Assembly: GCF_007896845.1 (NCBI RefSeq)
Contig: NZ_VOHS01000001.1
Coordinates: forward strand, 124,001-188,000
Direction of reading: 5' to 3'
Origin: Chitinophaga pinensis
GTDB taxonomy: Bacteria > Bacteroidota > Bacteroidia > Chitinophagales > Chitinophagaceae
DNA: 64,000 bases
The notes under the pieces were generated by a model. It had not been told where the DNA came from. It saw only the letters and a list, made by a program, of their open reading frames with translations, and ran no database searches. The number at the start of each line of letters is the position of its first letter. The first letter of the stretch is position 1. Position numbers and translations under genes: made by a program. Below are positions 45,334 to 55,126 of this stretch, one piece after another.

Positions 45334-45948
45334 ATGAGGCAGTTGGTACTTTTATTCATGTTTTGCACAGCAATCGTGCATCACACTTCCGCTCAGGTAG
45401 GCAATACAGTTTACGATACACACCAGTACAAAAAGGGCATTTATAAAACATTTCAGGAATTCAGGGCAAATACGCCTTCCATCACCGGAAATTTGGTCGT
45501 AAAAAATAAAACGCCGGCAGCACAGGTCTATCTGCTGTCTGCCCCTAATGAACTGCGGATCGTTGATTCAACCGGCAAAGAACAGAAAGTCAAAAAATTC
45601 TGGGGCTATTCCGACGGAACCACGATCTATATAAAAGATAATGGTCTGAATAAACTGGAAGAGATCGGCTACTATTGCATTTATCGCATCAGTGCTATCA
45701 CTTCCGTTCCAGTGAACAGGGCGACCGGAGGGATGGTCTTCGAAAATACACCGCCTCCGGCAGCAGACAAAAGAGTACTTAATCTGGTTACCGGCGATGT
45801 ATATGATCTGACGCTGTTTAATCTGCGTCGTTACATTCTTCCGCAGGATACCGCCTTACTGCGTGAATTCAATGATGACAAGCAGAATAAGACCAGATTA
45901 GTATATTATGTGCAGAAATTCAACCAGCGGAATACGCCGAATTGGTGA
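45334..45948 (+). CDS. Secreted protein of unknown function
   Basis: A 204-residue protein with a signal peptide (MRQLVLLFMFCTAIVHHTSAQ). The mature part has KKGIYKTFQEFRANTPSITG, which is a recurring start of small Bacteroidota secreted proteins, then a beta-rich middle (KKFWGYSDGTTIYIKDNG, EIGYYCIYRISA) and a C-terminal LTPxDVYDLTLFNLRRYIL-like part. I recognise no function. The start at 45334 is chosen because it gives the signal peptide; a further ATG lies at 45301, before a promoter-like box. It ends near a terminator and precedes tamB. Confidence 0.7.
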   Translation: MRQLVLLFMFCTAIVHHTSAQVGNTVYDTHQYKKGIYKTFQEFRANTPSITGNLVVKNKTPAAQVYLLSAPNELRIVDSTGKEQKVKKFWGYSDGTTIYIKDNGLNKLEEIGYYCIYRISAITSVPVNRATGGMVFENTPPPAADKRVLNLVTGDVYDLTLFNLRRYILPQDTALLREFNDDKQNKTRLVYYVQKFNQRNTPNW

Positions 45949-45989
45949 TATTCCATCAACAGACTTGATATACAGCTTTTTAAATTTAT

Positions 45990-46021
45990 AGCGTCTTGTG
46001 AGTAACAGGACGCTTTTTTTA
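45990..46021 (+). terminator. Intrinsic terminator
   Basis: AGCGTCTTGT / ACAGGACGCT with one G-T type pair and a short loop, followed by TTTTTTT. It separates the secreted protein gene from tamB. Confidence 0.8.
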
Positions 46022-46128
46022 TATTTTTCCAACTCAGCAGGTATAGTATTTGTTTGTTTAACCCTGTAAACCAGAATGGCCCTAAAGCGTTTTATTTCAG
46101 GAAATTACTGTAAGTAACCTTTTTCATA

Positions 46129-49100
46129 GTGACAGATCAATCTACAAACGAAGAAAAACATCATGGTCGTCCCTGGTGGCGATGGTTATTGTGGGCGCTT
46201 GTCGTCCTGTTGATACTCCCCGTTATGGCAGTATTGCTTTTACAACTGGAACCCGTGCAGGACTTTATCCGCCGGCAAGGGGAACAGTATCTGAAAAAGA
46301 AACTCCATACCGACGTGCGCATCGGCTATCTACGCATGCGTGGATGGCAATACCTCGAACTAAGAGATGTCTATGTCTCTGATACCACCTCCAAAGCATT
46401 ACTCTATTCCGGCTCCCTGAAAGTCAGGTACAATCTGTTGGCATTTCTCAACAATGAGTTACAGGTAAACGGACTGGAATGGGACTCAGTATTGGTCAAT
46501 GTATACCGTAATCAGGGAGACAGTGTCTATAACTATCAATTCATTGTGGATGCGTTCGTTACAAAAGACAGCATTCCTGATACCCTATCTGCAGAGACAG
46601 GTACATCTTTGCAGTTTAACATCAAAGATGTCAGCCTCTCCAAAATACGCTTGCGCTTCGCGGATGCAGAAGAAGGCATGAATGCTATCATCTATTTACG
46701 ATCCTTACATATAGACCCGGATGACCTGCTCCTCGACGAAGGACTCTACGCATTCCGGGGCATAGAAGTAGACGGACTGAAAGGATTATACACACAGGAG
46801 TATCGCCCGAAAACATTGACGTCTGCTGCTCCGCCGCCAACTCCGACTGATACCGCCAGTACGCCTTTCCATCTGCTCCTTAAAAAATTACAGATAAAGA
46901 ACAGTGCCTTCCTCTATGCAGATCAGGCCAGTGGGATATCTACCGTATGGCGCATCGGAGATCTGCAACTACAGAACTCCAATATTGATATGGACTCTAC
47001 CCTTGTTCAATTGGGTGGACTGAAAATGGGCAATGTGGCCGGCGTATTTACACTATCCGCAGCAAAAGATACTTCCACACCGTCTCCGGCAGACAGTACC
47101 GCTCCCAATACATGGAAAGTATTGGCTACCAAAGCAGAACTGGAACATGTTGACGTCAAATTCGATAATAATACCGCACCTGCCCCAAGAGGAGCAGGCA
47201 CTGATCCGGATTATAACCATCTCTTCCTTTATAACTTTAATACTGCTGTTTCCAATATCGTTTACAAACCAGACACCATCAAAGCAGTACTTAAGAGACT
47301 GGAAGTCAAAGAAAAATCCGGTTTTGCAGTAAAAGAAGGCCGCTTCGATGTACTCTTTACACCGCAGTCACTGGCATTACAGAATATGTTCTTCCAGACC
47401 AACAAAAGCCTCCTGCGAAAACACATCGCTGTAACGGTACCATCGTGGGAAACCATGTCGGACAATATGGATCTGATGCAACTCAGAGCTGACATCGATT
47501 CTTCACATATTACTTTAGGAGAATGGTTGCCTTTTGTACCCGACTCCCGGAAAAACCCATCAATGAAACCATTGTGGGACAAAGAGATCGATATCACGGC
47601 TGCCATAAAAGGCAGTATCGGCAAACTAATTATTGAAACCCTGCGGGTAGTTGATAATAAAGGAAACCGCATACGCGCCAACGGAGAAGTAGCCCATGCT
47701 GCCGATCCGGATCATTTCTCCGCGAATCTGCCATCCGTCTATATCGAATCCGGCAACAAAGCACTAAGATCATGGTTGCCTCCGGGCACTATGCCGGATA
47801 CACCAAGACTACCGGAACATCTGATTATCACCGGTAATGTATTGGGTGGTATGCAGGACATCAAAACACAGTTACAGCTGACCAGTAGTTCTGCAAATGC
47901 CCGTCTGGCCGCACACCTTGTGAATATCACCGATAGCATCCGTGCCCGTTATAACGTGAACCTGTCTTCCTTCAGGGTTAACCCCGGCATACTGATGTAT
48001 GATACTACAATGGGATGGTTCAGTGGGAAAATGCAGGCAAGCGGACAAGGATATACTTTCCCCGGTATGATCGCAAAAGCTGCTGTGAATCTGGATGAAG
48101 CAACTTATAACGGCTACACTTACCATGGTATCAATGTCAGCGGCGATATCGACAAGCAACAGTTGCACGCGGAAGGCCAGACCACAGATACAAGCGTTAC
48201 TATGAACTTTGATGTCAATGCTACTCTGAATGATACCAGTGTCAGTTCTTTACAGGCCAACCTGCAGATGGATAAAGCAGATCTGTATGCCACCAACTGG
48301 TATACTGATCCCTTAATGCTGAAAGGTAATCTGAATGCTGACTTCAGCAGCCTCGATCCTAAAAGGCTGGAAGGTAATGCCTTCCTGCATGGCTGGCAGA
48401 TTGCCACCAACGGACAGGTATTTCCCATCGACACCGTTGCACTGACCGCAAAATATTCCGATCAACAATATCTCTCACTGGAAGGCCCATTCGGATTTAT
48501 ACATGCCAACGGACAGGTAGATTATACCAAAGTAGGAGGCGCCTTCGGACAATTGATCAACAAGCCTTTACAACCTTACGATAGTGCTAAGCTGGTACAA
48601 TTACCTCCGGGTCAGATACTTCAGTGGAATGCAGCGATCTCCTGGCCCCGCAGTTTAAAAAATATGCTGCCTGGTCTGCGTATGGAGCAACCTTTACTCA
48701 TTACCGGTCGCCTGAATACAGACAGTAGTCTGATCGCCCTGAACGCATCCCTGTTGAAATTGACATATGACTCTGTTCGGGTAGATAGTGTGAATATCAC
48801 AGCACAGATTGTTGATACGTCACTGAAAGCAGAGGTGGATATGGCAAGCCTGTATCATCCGATTGCCCCGTTGAATCATACACAATTGAAAGCAGGTGCA
48901 ACAGCAGGTAAAGTGGACTGGGATCTTTTATTGGACGATATTAAAAGAACCCCCAAATATAAACTGGGTGGCTATGTAACTTTCCTTCCTGCCAATGCAA
49001 TGGATCTGTCGCTAAAAACAGACCTGCTGCTGAACAAACAGCAATGGAAAGTAGATGAGGGCAATCATATCCGACTGGTGAATGGCGGCCCTGATACTGC

Positions 49101-51201
49101 CCAGATGACGCTTTCTTATCAGAATCAGTCTATTCAGGTGCAGACACTGAGAGATAGCAGTCAGGGTACACTGCCTCCATTGAGAGCTACTATCAAAGAT
49201 TTTAAATTGTCCACTATTACAGCATTGCTCTCCGCCGACACATTGCTGGCAAACGGTATCTTAAATGCAGAAGCAAATGTGAGCAACCTTGATAAATCTC
49301 CATTGGTGAAGAGCCAGTTGAAAATAGATTCACTGGTATTCAGAGGAACCTCTGTAGGTACTCTGGACGCTAATGTAGAAACCCCACAGCCCGGACAGTA
49401 TAAACTGGCTGCAAATCTGACTGGTAATCAGAATGATGTGAATGTAGACGGCACCTACGATTCCACAATCAACGCCACTGTTAATATCAATAACCTGAAC
49501 ATGGCCTCTATCGAGGCATTTACCTTCGGAAATGTGAGCCGTATGCACGGTAGCGCAGATGGTAAGTTTACGGTTACCGGTACAACAGACAAGCCTAAAG
49601 TATTGGGCAACATTCACTTCAATAATGCAGGTGGTACGATCACTTATGTAGGCACACCGCTTACCCTGCCGGATGAAAATATCCTGCTGGATGACAGAGG
49701 CATACAATTCAACCAGTTTGTTGTAGCGGACAGCCTTGGTAATGAAATGGTTGTCAACGGTCGTGTCAATACCCGGGATTTTACCAAATACAATTTCAAC
49801 CTTACCGTGAACTCCGACAATTTCATGGTGTTGGGCGAACAACAAGATCCTGATCAGTTATATTATGGTCCGGCGTTTATTGATACACGTATCTCCGTAA
49901 GAGGCAATATGGATCTTCCAAGAGTAGACGCGAACGTCAAACTCAAAGACAAGTCAAAAGTTACAATCACCCTGCCATCTGAAGAACCGGGCGTAGCTAA
50001 CAGGGAAGGGGTGATGGTTTTTGTAGATAAATCTAATCCGGTAGATTCTGCGATGATCAGAATGGCGGATAGCCTTCGCTTCCAGAATCCTCGTCTGACA
50101 GGCATCAACCTTTCCGGTAATGCAGAGATTACACCGGAGTCAATTATTAAGATCATCATCGATCCGGTGAACGGCGATTATGTACAGGCACAGGGTACAG
50201 CAAGTATCAATGCCACTCTGGACGCCAGTCAGAAAATGAGTCTGACCGGACGTTATGAGATCTCAGAGGGTAAATACGAAATGTCCCTCAATCAGCTGAT
50301 CAAACGTTCTTTCAGCATTGAAAAAGGAAGCACCATTACCTTCAGTGGTGACGCTATGGATGCTGATCTGAATATCACGGCCCGTTATACGGTTAATGCA
50401 ACAGCCGCCGATCTCGTACAGGACCAGTTATCCAATCCAAATATGTCTGAGACTGACAGAAACCGGTACAGACAGAAGCTACCATTCTACGTATACCTCC
50501 GTATCAAGGGGCAGATGATGAAACCGGAAATCTCCTTCGAACTGGATATGCCGGAATCTGAACAGAATGCATTTAGTGGAAGTGTATACAACCGTCTCAA
50601 ACAGATCAACCAGATACCATCTGAACTGAATAAACAGGTGATGGGCTTACTGGTACTCAACAGTTTCATTCCTGAAGATCCATTAGCCGGTGATGGTGGT
50701 GGTAGTGGAGACTTTGGTGTAAGCAATATGGCCCGCCAGAGTGTGAGCAAAATCCTGTCACAACAACTGAACAACCTTGCTGGTAACCTGATTAAAGGAG
50801 TGGATCTGAACTTTGATGTGGAATCAAGAGAAGACTATTCTTCCGGCTCCGCACAGGAAACAACCAACCTGAAAGTGGGCGCCTCCAAAAAACTGTTCAA
50901 TGAACGCCTGTCTGTGTCTGTGGGTTCGAATGTGATGTTGCAAGGTGAAAATCAAGCTAATCCATCTTCACTCGTCGGGGATATTTCTATCGAATATAAA
51001 CTCACAAAAGATGGTCGTTACCGTGTAAGAGTATATCAGCGTAATGACAACAGTACTGTGATAGAAGGACAGGTGGTAGAAACAGGCGTTGCCTTTGCTT
51101 TGATCATGGATTACGATGAGTTCCGGGAAATATTCCACAGAGCGAAATCGCAACAGAAAACCGAAAGACTCCGCAATAAGAAAACCGTGACCAAAAAATA
51201 A
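46129..51201 (+). CDS. tamB: TamB/DUF490-type translocation and assembly protein
   Basis: A 1690-residue envelope protein. An N-terminal membrane anchor (WRWLLWALVVLLILPVMAVLLLQL) is followed by an AsmA-like start (VQDFIRRQGEQYLKKKLHTDVRIGYL), and then a long beta-strand-repeat body that in related proteins forms a hydrophobic groove across the periplasm. The C-terminal DUF490 domain (about residues 1300-1690) includes GTASINATLDASQKMSLTGRYEISEGKYEM. TamB-like proteins assist outer-membrane assembly and carry lipids. It starts with GTG. The BamA-type partner begins 1 base after its stop, which fixes the assignment. Confidence 0.92.
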   Translation: MTDQSTNEEKHHGRPWWRWLLWALVVLLILPVMAVLLLQLEPVQDFIRRQGEQYLKKKLHTDVRIGYLRMRGWQYLELRDVYVSDTTSKALLYSGSLKVRYNLLAFLNNELQVNGLEWDSVLVNVYRNQGDSVYNYQFIVDAFVTKDSIPDTLSAETGTSLQFNIKDVSLSKIRLRFADAEEGMNAIIYLRSLHIDPDDLLLDEGLYAFRGIEVDGLKGLYTQEYRPKTLTSAAPPPTPTDTASTPFHLLLKKLQIKNSAFLYADQASGISTVWRIGDLQLQNSNIDMDSTLVQLGGLKMGNVAGVFTLSAAKDTSTPSPADSTAPNTWKVLATKAELEHVDVKFDNNTAPAPRGAGTDPDYNHLFLYNFNTAVSNIVYKPDTIKAVLKRLEVKEKSGFAVKEGRFDVLFTPQSLALQNMFFQTNKSLLRKHIAVTVPSWETMSDNMDLMQLRADIDSSHITLGEWLPFVPDSRKNPSMKPLWDKEIDITAAIKGSIGKLIIETLRVVDNKGNRIRANGEVAHAADPDHFSANLPSVYIESGNKALRSWLPPGTMPDTPRLPEHLIITGNVLGGMQDIKTQLQLTSSSANARLAAHLVNITDSIRARYNVNLSSFRVNPGILMYDTTMGWFSGKMQASGQGYTFPGMIAKAAVNLDEATYNGYTYHGINVSGDIDKQQLHAEGQTTDTSVTMNFDVNATLNDTSVSSLQANLQMDKADLYATNWYTDPLMLKGNLNADFSSLDPKRLEGNAFLHGWQIATNGQVFPIDTVALTAKYSDQQYLSLEGPFGFIHANGQVDYTKVGGAFGQLINKPLQPYDSAKLVQLPPGQILQWNAAISWPRSLKNMLPGLRMEQPLLITGRLNTDSSLIALNASLLKLTYDSVRVDSVNITAQIVDTSLKAEVDMASLYHPIAPLNHTQLKAGATAGKVDWDLLLDDIKRTPKYKLGGYVTFLPANAMDLSLKTDLLLNKQQWKVDEGNHIRLVNGGPDTAQMTLSYQNQSIQVQTLRDSSQGTLPPLRATIKDFKLSTITALLSADTLLANGILNAEANVSNLDKSPLVKSQLKIDSLVFRGTSVGTLDANVETPQPGQYKLAANLTGNQNDVNVDGTYDSTINATVNINNLNMASIEAFTFGNVSRMHGSADGKFTVTGTTDKPKVLGNIHFNNAGGTITYVGTPLTLPDENILLDDRGIQFNQFVVADSLGNEMVVNGRVNTRDFTKYNFNLTVNSDNFMVLGEQQDPDQLYYGPAFIDTRISVRGNMDLPRVDANVKLKDKSKVTITLPSEEPGVANREGVMVFVDKSNPVDSAMIRMADSLRFQNPRLTGINLSGNAEITPESIIKIIIDPVNGDYVQAQGTASINATLDASQKMSLTGRYEISEGKYEMSLNQLIKRSFSIEKGSTITFSGDAMDADLNITARYTVNATAADLVQDQLSNPNMSETDRNRYRQKLPFYVYLRIKGQMMKPEISFELDMPESEQNAFSGSVYNRLKQINQIPSELNKQVMGLLVLNSFIPEDPLAGDGGGSGDFGVSNMARQSVSKILSQQLNNLAGNLIKGVDLNFDVESREDYSSGSAQETTNLKVGASKKLFNERLSVSVGSNVMLQGENQANPSSLVGDISIEYKLTKDGRYRVRVYQRNDNSTVIEGQVVETGVAFALIMDYDEFREIFHRAKSQQKTERLRNKKTVTKK

Positions 51202-51202
51202 A

Positions 51203-53506
51203 ATGATCAAAGGATACAACCATATATCATCCACTGTTATTGCAGCTCTGGTTGCCCTGTGCATCAGCGCCTGTAGCACGACTAAGTCCGTCCCCGAAAA
51301 CGATCGCCTGTATACAGGCGCCACGATAAAATGGGAGGGAAAGAAGCCAAGAGACTATGGCACCCTATCCGCAGAAATGAGCGGTCAGACCAGACCAAAG
51401 ACAAACCGGAAGTTTGCCGGTATGCCCTTCAGGCTCTGGTTCTATAATCTTGGAAAAGAGCCTAAAGGAAAAGGGCTGAACTATCTGTTGCGGAAAAAGT
51501 GGGGAGAACCGCCTGTATTATTAAGTAGTGCGAAACCAGATTATACATCCAATGTATTGGAACAGTATCTGGTTGATAATGGCTTCTTCCAGTCTGCGGT
51601 AGCTTCCGAGATCAAATACAGCGGAAAGAAAAAAGCATCTATTACTTATACCGTTACACCGAATCACCGGTACCGTATCAAGAGCGTGACTTACGAAACG
51701 GATAGCAGTGATCTGGGTAAAGCAGTGGCTGCAGCAAAGGAGGGAAGCTCCCTGAAATTGAACCGTCCGTACCGGCTGGATAGTGTCGTAGCAGAACGAA
51801 ACCGTGTACATAATATATTAAAGGAGCAGGGCTACTATTACTTTACACCTGATCACCTGCTGGTAGAAGTGGATAGTACCAACAATGGCATGGTTGACCT
51901 CTATCTCAAGGTCAAAGACGAAACCCCTATAGCTGCACGAAAGCAATACAGGATGAAGAATATAACATTGTATCCTAACTACTCTCTGGATAATGACTCT
52001 CTCAGTCGCAGAGGTACCCCGGTACAATATCATCATATCAGGATCGTCGATTCTACTAAGAAATTCAGACCCAGTGTCTTTGACCGTTCCGTGTTCCTGA
52101 AACCGGATAGTCTGTACAGACTAAGTGATCACAGCACAACCCTGCGTCGTCTGACAGACCTTGGCACTTTTAAATTTGTTAAAGGGCAATTCCGTACGGT
52201 AAGAGGAGATAGTTCAAAGCTGAATGCCAGCTTCTTCCTGACACCTTACCCACGCAGAAGTTTATCCGCCGAGTTAAGAGGAACCTCAAAATCAAACAAC
52301 TTTGCCGGTTCTGAAGTCAGGATCACTGCACGCAACCGTAACTGGCTGCATGCTGCCAATCTGTTGGAAATCACTTTGGCAGGTGGTCTGGAATGGCAGG
52401 TAGGCGGACGTACTACGGCCAACAATACAACACTGAGAGGTGGTAACTCTTACAATATCAAAGCAGAAGCAGCGGTAACGATTCCACGTTTCTGGCAACC
52501 TTTGTTCAATTTTAATGTAAAGACACCTTATGTGCCCCGCACCCGTATCAGCCTGAGTTATGAGCTGTTCAGCCGTAGCCAGCTGTATAACCTGAACGCC
52601 TATTCATTCCAGTTCCAGTATATCTGGCGGCAAACACAATATCTGGAACATAAGTGGTCGCCGGTAGCCATTACCTACGTACTGCCTACCAGTACTACAA
52701 CAGGTTATGATAGTATATTATTGAATGATCCCAGCCAGCGGGCAGCTATTGAAAAACAGTTCATACTGGGAGGAAATTACAGTATCACTTTCAACAATCA
52801 GGCGGACAATCGTGTGCATAGTTTTTATCTGAATGGTGATCTGGATTATTCCGGTAATCTGGCAGGTTTGATCATACCAAAGAAAGACAGCGCTAAGACA
52901 ATCATCGGTGCTCCTTTTGCACAATATGTGAGACTGACAGCCGATCTGCGTCATTACTGGAAACTGAACCGGAAACTCACATGGGTAAATCGCCTGTATG
53001 CCGGTTTTGGTATGCCATATGGTAACTCTACCACACTACCTTTTGTAAAACAATACTTTATTGGAGGTAGTAGCAGTCTTCGTGGCTTCCGTGCCAGAAC
53101 ATTGGGTCCGGGTTCATACAGAGATAGTACCAGTCAGTACCTCGCGAATGAAGCAGGGGATATCAGGTTGGAATATAACTCCGAGTTACGCGCAAAACTG
53201 ACAGGCATTTTTAATGCAGCTGTATTCATAGATGCAGGTAATATCTGGCTCAAACAGGATGTACCGACTAAACCGGGCAGTAAGTTTAAGGCAAGCACTT
53301 TTGGTAATCAGATAGCGGTAGATGCAGGTGCCGGTCTTCGTGTAGATGCCTCTATTATAGTGGTAAGACTGGATCTCGCATTCCCCTTGCGTAAACCATG
53401 GCTGCCATCTGATGAAAGATGGGTCATAAAAGATATTAAGTTCGGCGATCCTGACTGGCGAAAAGAAAATCTCATTCTGAATATTGCGATTGGATATCCT
53501 TTCTGA
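51203..53506 (+). CDS. Lipoprotein Omp85 family protein (TamA-like, TamL)
   Basis: A 767-residue Omp85 protein. It starts with a lipoprotein signal (ALVALCISAC, lipid Cys24), not the ordinary signal peptide of TamA or BamA. POTRA-like domains (about residues 100-380) are followed by a 16-stranded barrel with the FIGGSSSLRGFRARTLGPGS segment, the RGF loop motif of strand 12-13 and a terminal IAIGYPF ending in Phe. Lipid-anchored TamA versions paired with TamB are known in Bacteroidota as TamL. It overlaps tamB in context (1-base gap), so both are made together. It should fold or insert outer-membrane proteins. Confidence 0.9.
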   Translation: MIKGYNHISSTVIAALVALCISACSTTKSVPENDRLYTGATIKWEGKKPRDYGTLSAEMSGQTRPKTNRKFAGMPFRLWFYNLGKEPKGKGLNYLLRKKWGEPPVLLSSAKPDYTSNVLEQYLVDNGFFQSAVASEIKYSGKKKASITYTVTPNHRYRIKSVTYETDSSDLGKAVAAAKEGSSLKLNRPYRLDSVVAERNRVHNILKEQGYYYFTPDHLLVEVDSTNNGMVDLYLKVKDETPIAARKQYRMKNITLYPNYSLDNDSLSRRGTPVQYHHIRIVDSTKKFRPSVFDRSVFLKPDSLYRLSDHSTTLRRLTDLGTFKFVKGQFRTVRGDSSKLNASFFLTPYPRRSLSAELRGTSKSNNFAGSEVRITARNRNWLHAANLLEITLAGGLEWQVGGRTTANNTTLRGGNSYNIKAEAAVTIPRFWQPLFNFNVKTPYVPRTRISLSYELFSRSQLYNLNAYSFQFQYIWRQTQYLEHKWSPVAITYVLPTSTTTGYDSILLNDPSQRAAIEKQFILGGNYSITFNNQADNRVHSFYLNGDLDYSGNLAGLIIPKKDSAKTIIGAPFAQYVRLTADLRHYWKLNRKLTWVNRLYAGFGMPYGNSTTLPFVKQYFIGGSSSLRGFRARTLGPGSYRDSTSQYLANEAGDIRLEYNSELRAKLTGIFNAAVFIDAGNIWLKQDVPTKPGSKFKASTFGNQIAVDAGAGLRVDASIIVVRLDLAFPLRKPWLPSDERWVIKDIKFGDPDWRKENLILNIAIGYPF

Positions 53507-53518
53507 TTTCTTTACCTT

Positions 53519-53545
53519 GGGCGGGGATACCCCGCCCTTTTTTTT
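53519..53545 (+). terminator. Intrinsic terminator after tamB-tamL
   Basis: GGGCGGGG / CCCCGCCC around ATA followed by eight T. This is a very strong terminator for the two-gene operon. Confidence 0.92.
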
Positions 53546-53555
53546 AAAATGACCT

Positions 53556-53930
53556 ATGATGACAATGAAATATACACGCAACACAATGCTCCTGCTCAGT
53601 GCATTATTTTTATTAGCCTCCTGCAGCAGGAAGATCACAGAAACAGGCAAAGCATCTTATTATGCTGACAAGTTTGAAGGCCGCAAAACTGCCAGCGGAG
53701 AGGTATTCAAACAGGGTGGGCTGACAGCTGCACATCGCACTCTGCCATTTGGAACCAAAGTGACTGTTATCAATGTGGCTAATGGTCGCTCGGTAAAAGT
53801 TCGTATCAATGACCGTGGACCATTTGCTGAAGGTAGAGTGATAGATCTGTCAAAGAAAGCAGCAAAGCGTATCGGCATGCTTACAACAGGCGTAGCTCCT
53901 GTGGAGATAAAATACAAGAAGAAGAAATAA
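53556..53930 (+). CDS. RlpA-like lipoprotein (double-psi beta-barrel)
   Basis: A 124-residue protein with a lipoprotein signal ([12 protein letters not shown], Cys23) and a single RlpA domain: [68 protein letters not shown]. The Asp of NDRGPF is the catalytic residue of RlpA lytic transglycosylases, and the family cleaves bare glycan strands of peptidoglycan. The SPOR domain of the E. coli protein is absent. Start codon choice between three close ATGs is uncertain; the first is used. It ends at its own terminator. Confidence 0.85.
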   Translation: MMTMKYTRNTMLLLSALFLLASCSRKITETGKASYYADKFEGRKTASGEVFKQGGLTAAHRTLPFGTKVTVINVANGRSVKVRINDRGPFAEGRVIDLSKKAAKRIGMLTTGVAPVEIKYKKKK

Positions 53931-53950
53931 CGAAGGCATTCATAAATGAG

Positions 53951-53987
53951 AAAGGCGACACCATCATCTGGTATCGCCTTTTTTTAT
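53951..53987. terminator. Terminator between the RlpA-like and PfpI-family genes
   Basis: AAAGGCGACACCA / TGGTATCGCCTTT with one mismatch, loop TCATC, and a T run on the right. It fits the rightward gene and is flanked by the convergent gene. Confidence 0.8.
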
Positions 53988-54004
53988 TGGAAACCTAAAA
54001 CATA

Positions 54005-54556
54005 TCAGGCGTGTACGCCTTCACCTATTTCTTCCACCATCTTTCTGCAGAAGGCCGGTAAATCGTTCGGATTACGGCTGGTCACCAGTCCATTATCCAC
54101 AACTACTTCCTGGTCAACCCAGTTAGCGCCTGCATTTGTCAGATCTGTTTTCAGGGAAGGGTAAGAAGTAACCGTTCTGCCTTTCAGTTCACCTGTTTCT
54201 ATCAATGTCCATGGACCGTGACAGATAGCAGCAATCGGTTTACTATCATCAAAAAAGCCGGAAACAAAATTAACTGCGTCCTGATTTTCTCTCAGGTGAT
54301 CAGGATTCATTACACCACCCGGCAGGACCAGCGCATCATAATCTTTCGCATTTGCCTGATTAACTGTTTTGTCAACAGGATAAGTATTACCCCAGTCTTT
54401 TTCAGCCCAGGCTTTCACTTCTCCATCATGTAGCGAAATTACATCTATCTGCGCACCCGCCTCTTGCAATGCCTCACGTGGCTGTGTAAATTCAACTTCT
54501 TCAAAGCCGTCAGCCACAAGAATGGCGACCTTCTTATTACTGAGTTTGTTTTCCAT
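54005..54556 (-). CDS. DJ-1/PfpI family protein (YhbO-like)
   Basis: A 183-residue protein of the class I glutamine-amidotransferase-like fold. It starts KVAILVADGFEEVEFTQPREAL, has DYDALVLPGGVMNPDHLRE with the conserved Glu partner, and the nucleophile elbow PIAAICHGPWTLIE with Cys and His. The size matches the YhbO/PfpI branch. Reported roles in the family include protein deglycase/hydratase and protease activity, and stress tolerance in E. coli; which applies here is unknown. It is monocistronic and followed by a large gap. Confidence 0.88.
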   Translation of the reverse strand: MENKLSNKKVAILVADGFEEVEFTQPREALQEAGAQIDVISLHDGEVKAWAEKDWGNTYPVDKTVNQANAKDYDALVLPGGVMNPDHLRENQDAVNFVSGFFDDSKPIAAICHGPWTLIETGELKGRTVTSYPSLKTDLTNAGANWVDQEVVVDNGLVTSRNPNDLPAFCRKMVEEIGEGVHA

Positions 54557-55126
54557 AATCTTTCCGTTTTATGGTTTTTTAGGTAATAATACTTGTTCGG
54601 ACTACTATCTATCAACAACAAAAACGGTTCCTATTGGGAAATCCGCGCCAGCAAAGGAATTAACTCATATAGGTGTATGAACATCAACTTGCTCGTTGTG
54701 CATTTATTTACTCAGAGTAATGTTTAGATTACTCATTTAACTCACATTTATCGCCTGATTGTTCTATTTTTTTTGGAATTATTATACGGCTAATGTTACT
54801 TGCATCGCAATCAGTTTTACCTTATTCTCATTAAAAGACGCGACACTTGCTATAACGCATCTGAGAATGCATATTTAGATCAGAGGTTTACTGCAAATGG
54901 TTTTTGTGAATGTAAAGTAATGTGAGAGAAAGCTGAGTAATTGTTATATATCCAATCTCTATTAATTCCCTTTTTTGTACAACATAGTTAGCTTCGTAAG
55001 CATTTACGGAGTGTATTTTTTGCGCGGTCTGCTAACGCTGACCACAACATTATTACATCGTCTTCCATATCCTAGTCTTAAATAGCCAATCTGCTGCCGG
55101 TGAGTTCTTCGCCGGCAGTTTCTCTT
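54557..55126. other. 570-base intergenic region, possible small RNA on its right side
   Basis: It is AT-rich and has no gene. From about 54987 to 55130 there are GTTAGC / GCTAAC arms (54987-54992, 55031-55036), a small TCGTAA / TTACGGA hairpin inside them, and then CTGCCGG / CCGGCAG (55094-55119) followed by a T-rich stretch. This could be a rightward small RNA with a terminator, but there is no conserved-family evidence. Confidence 0.3.
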
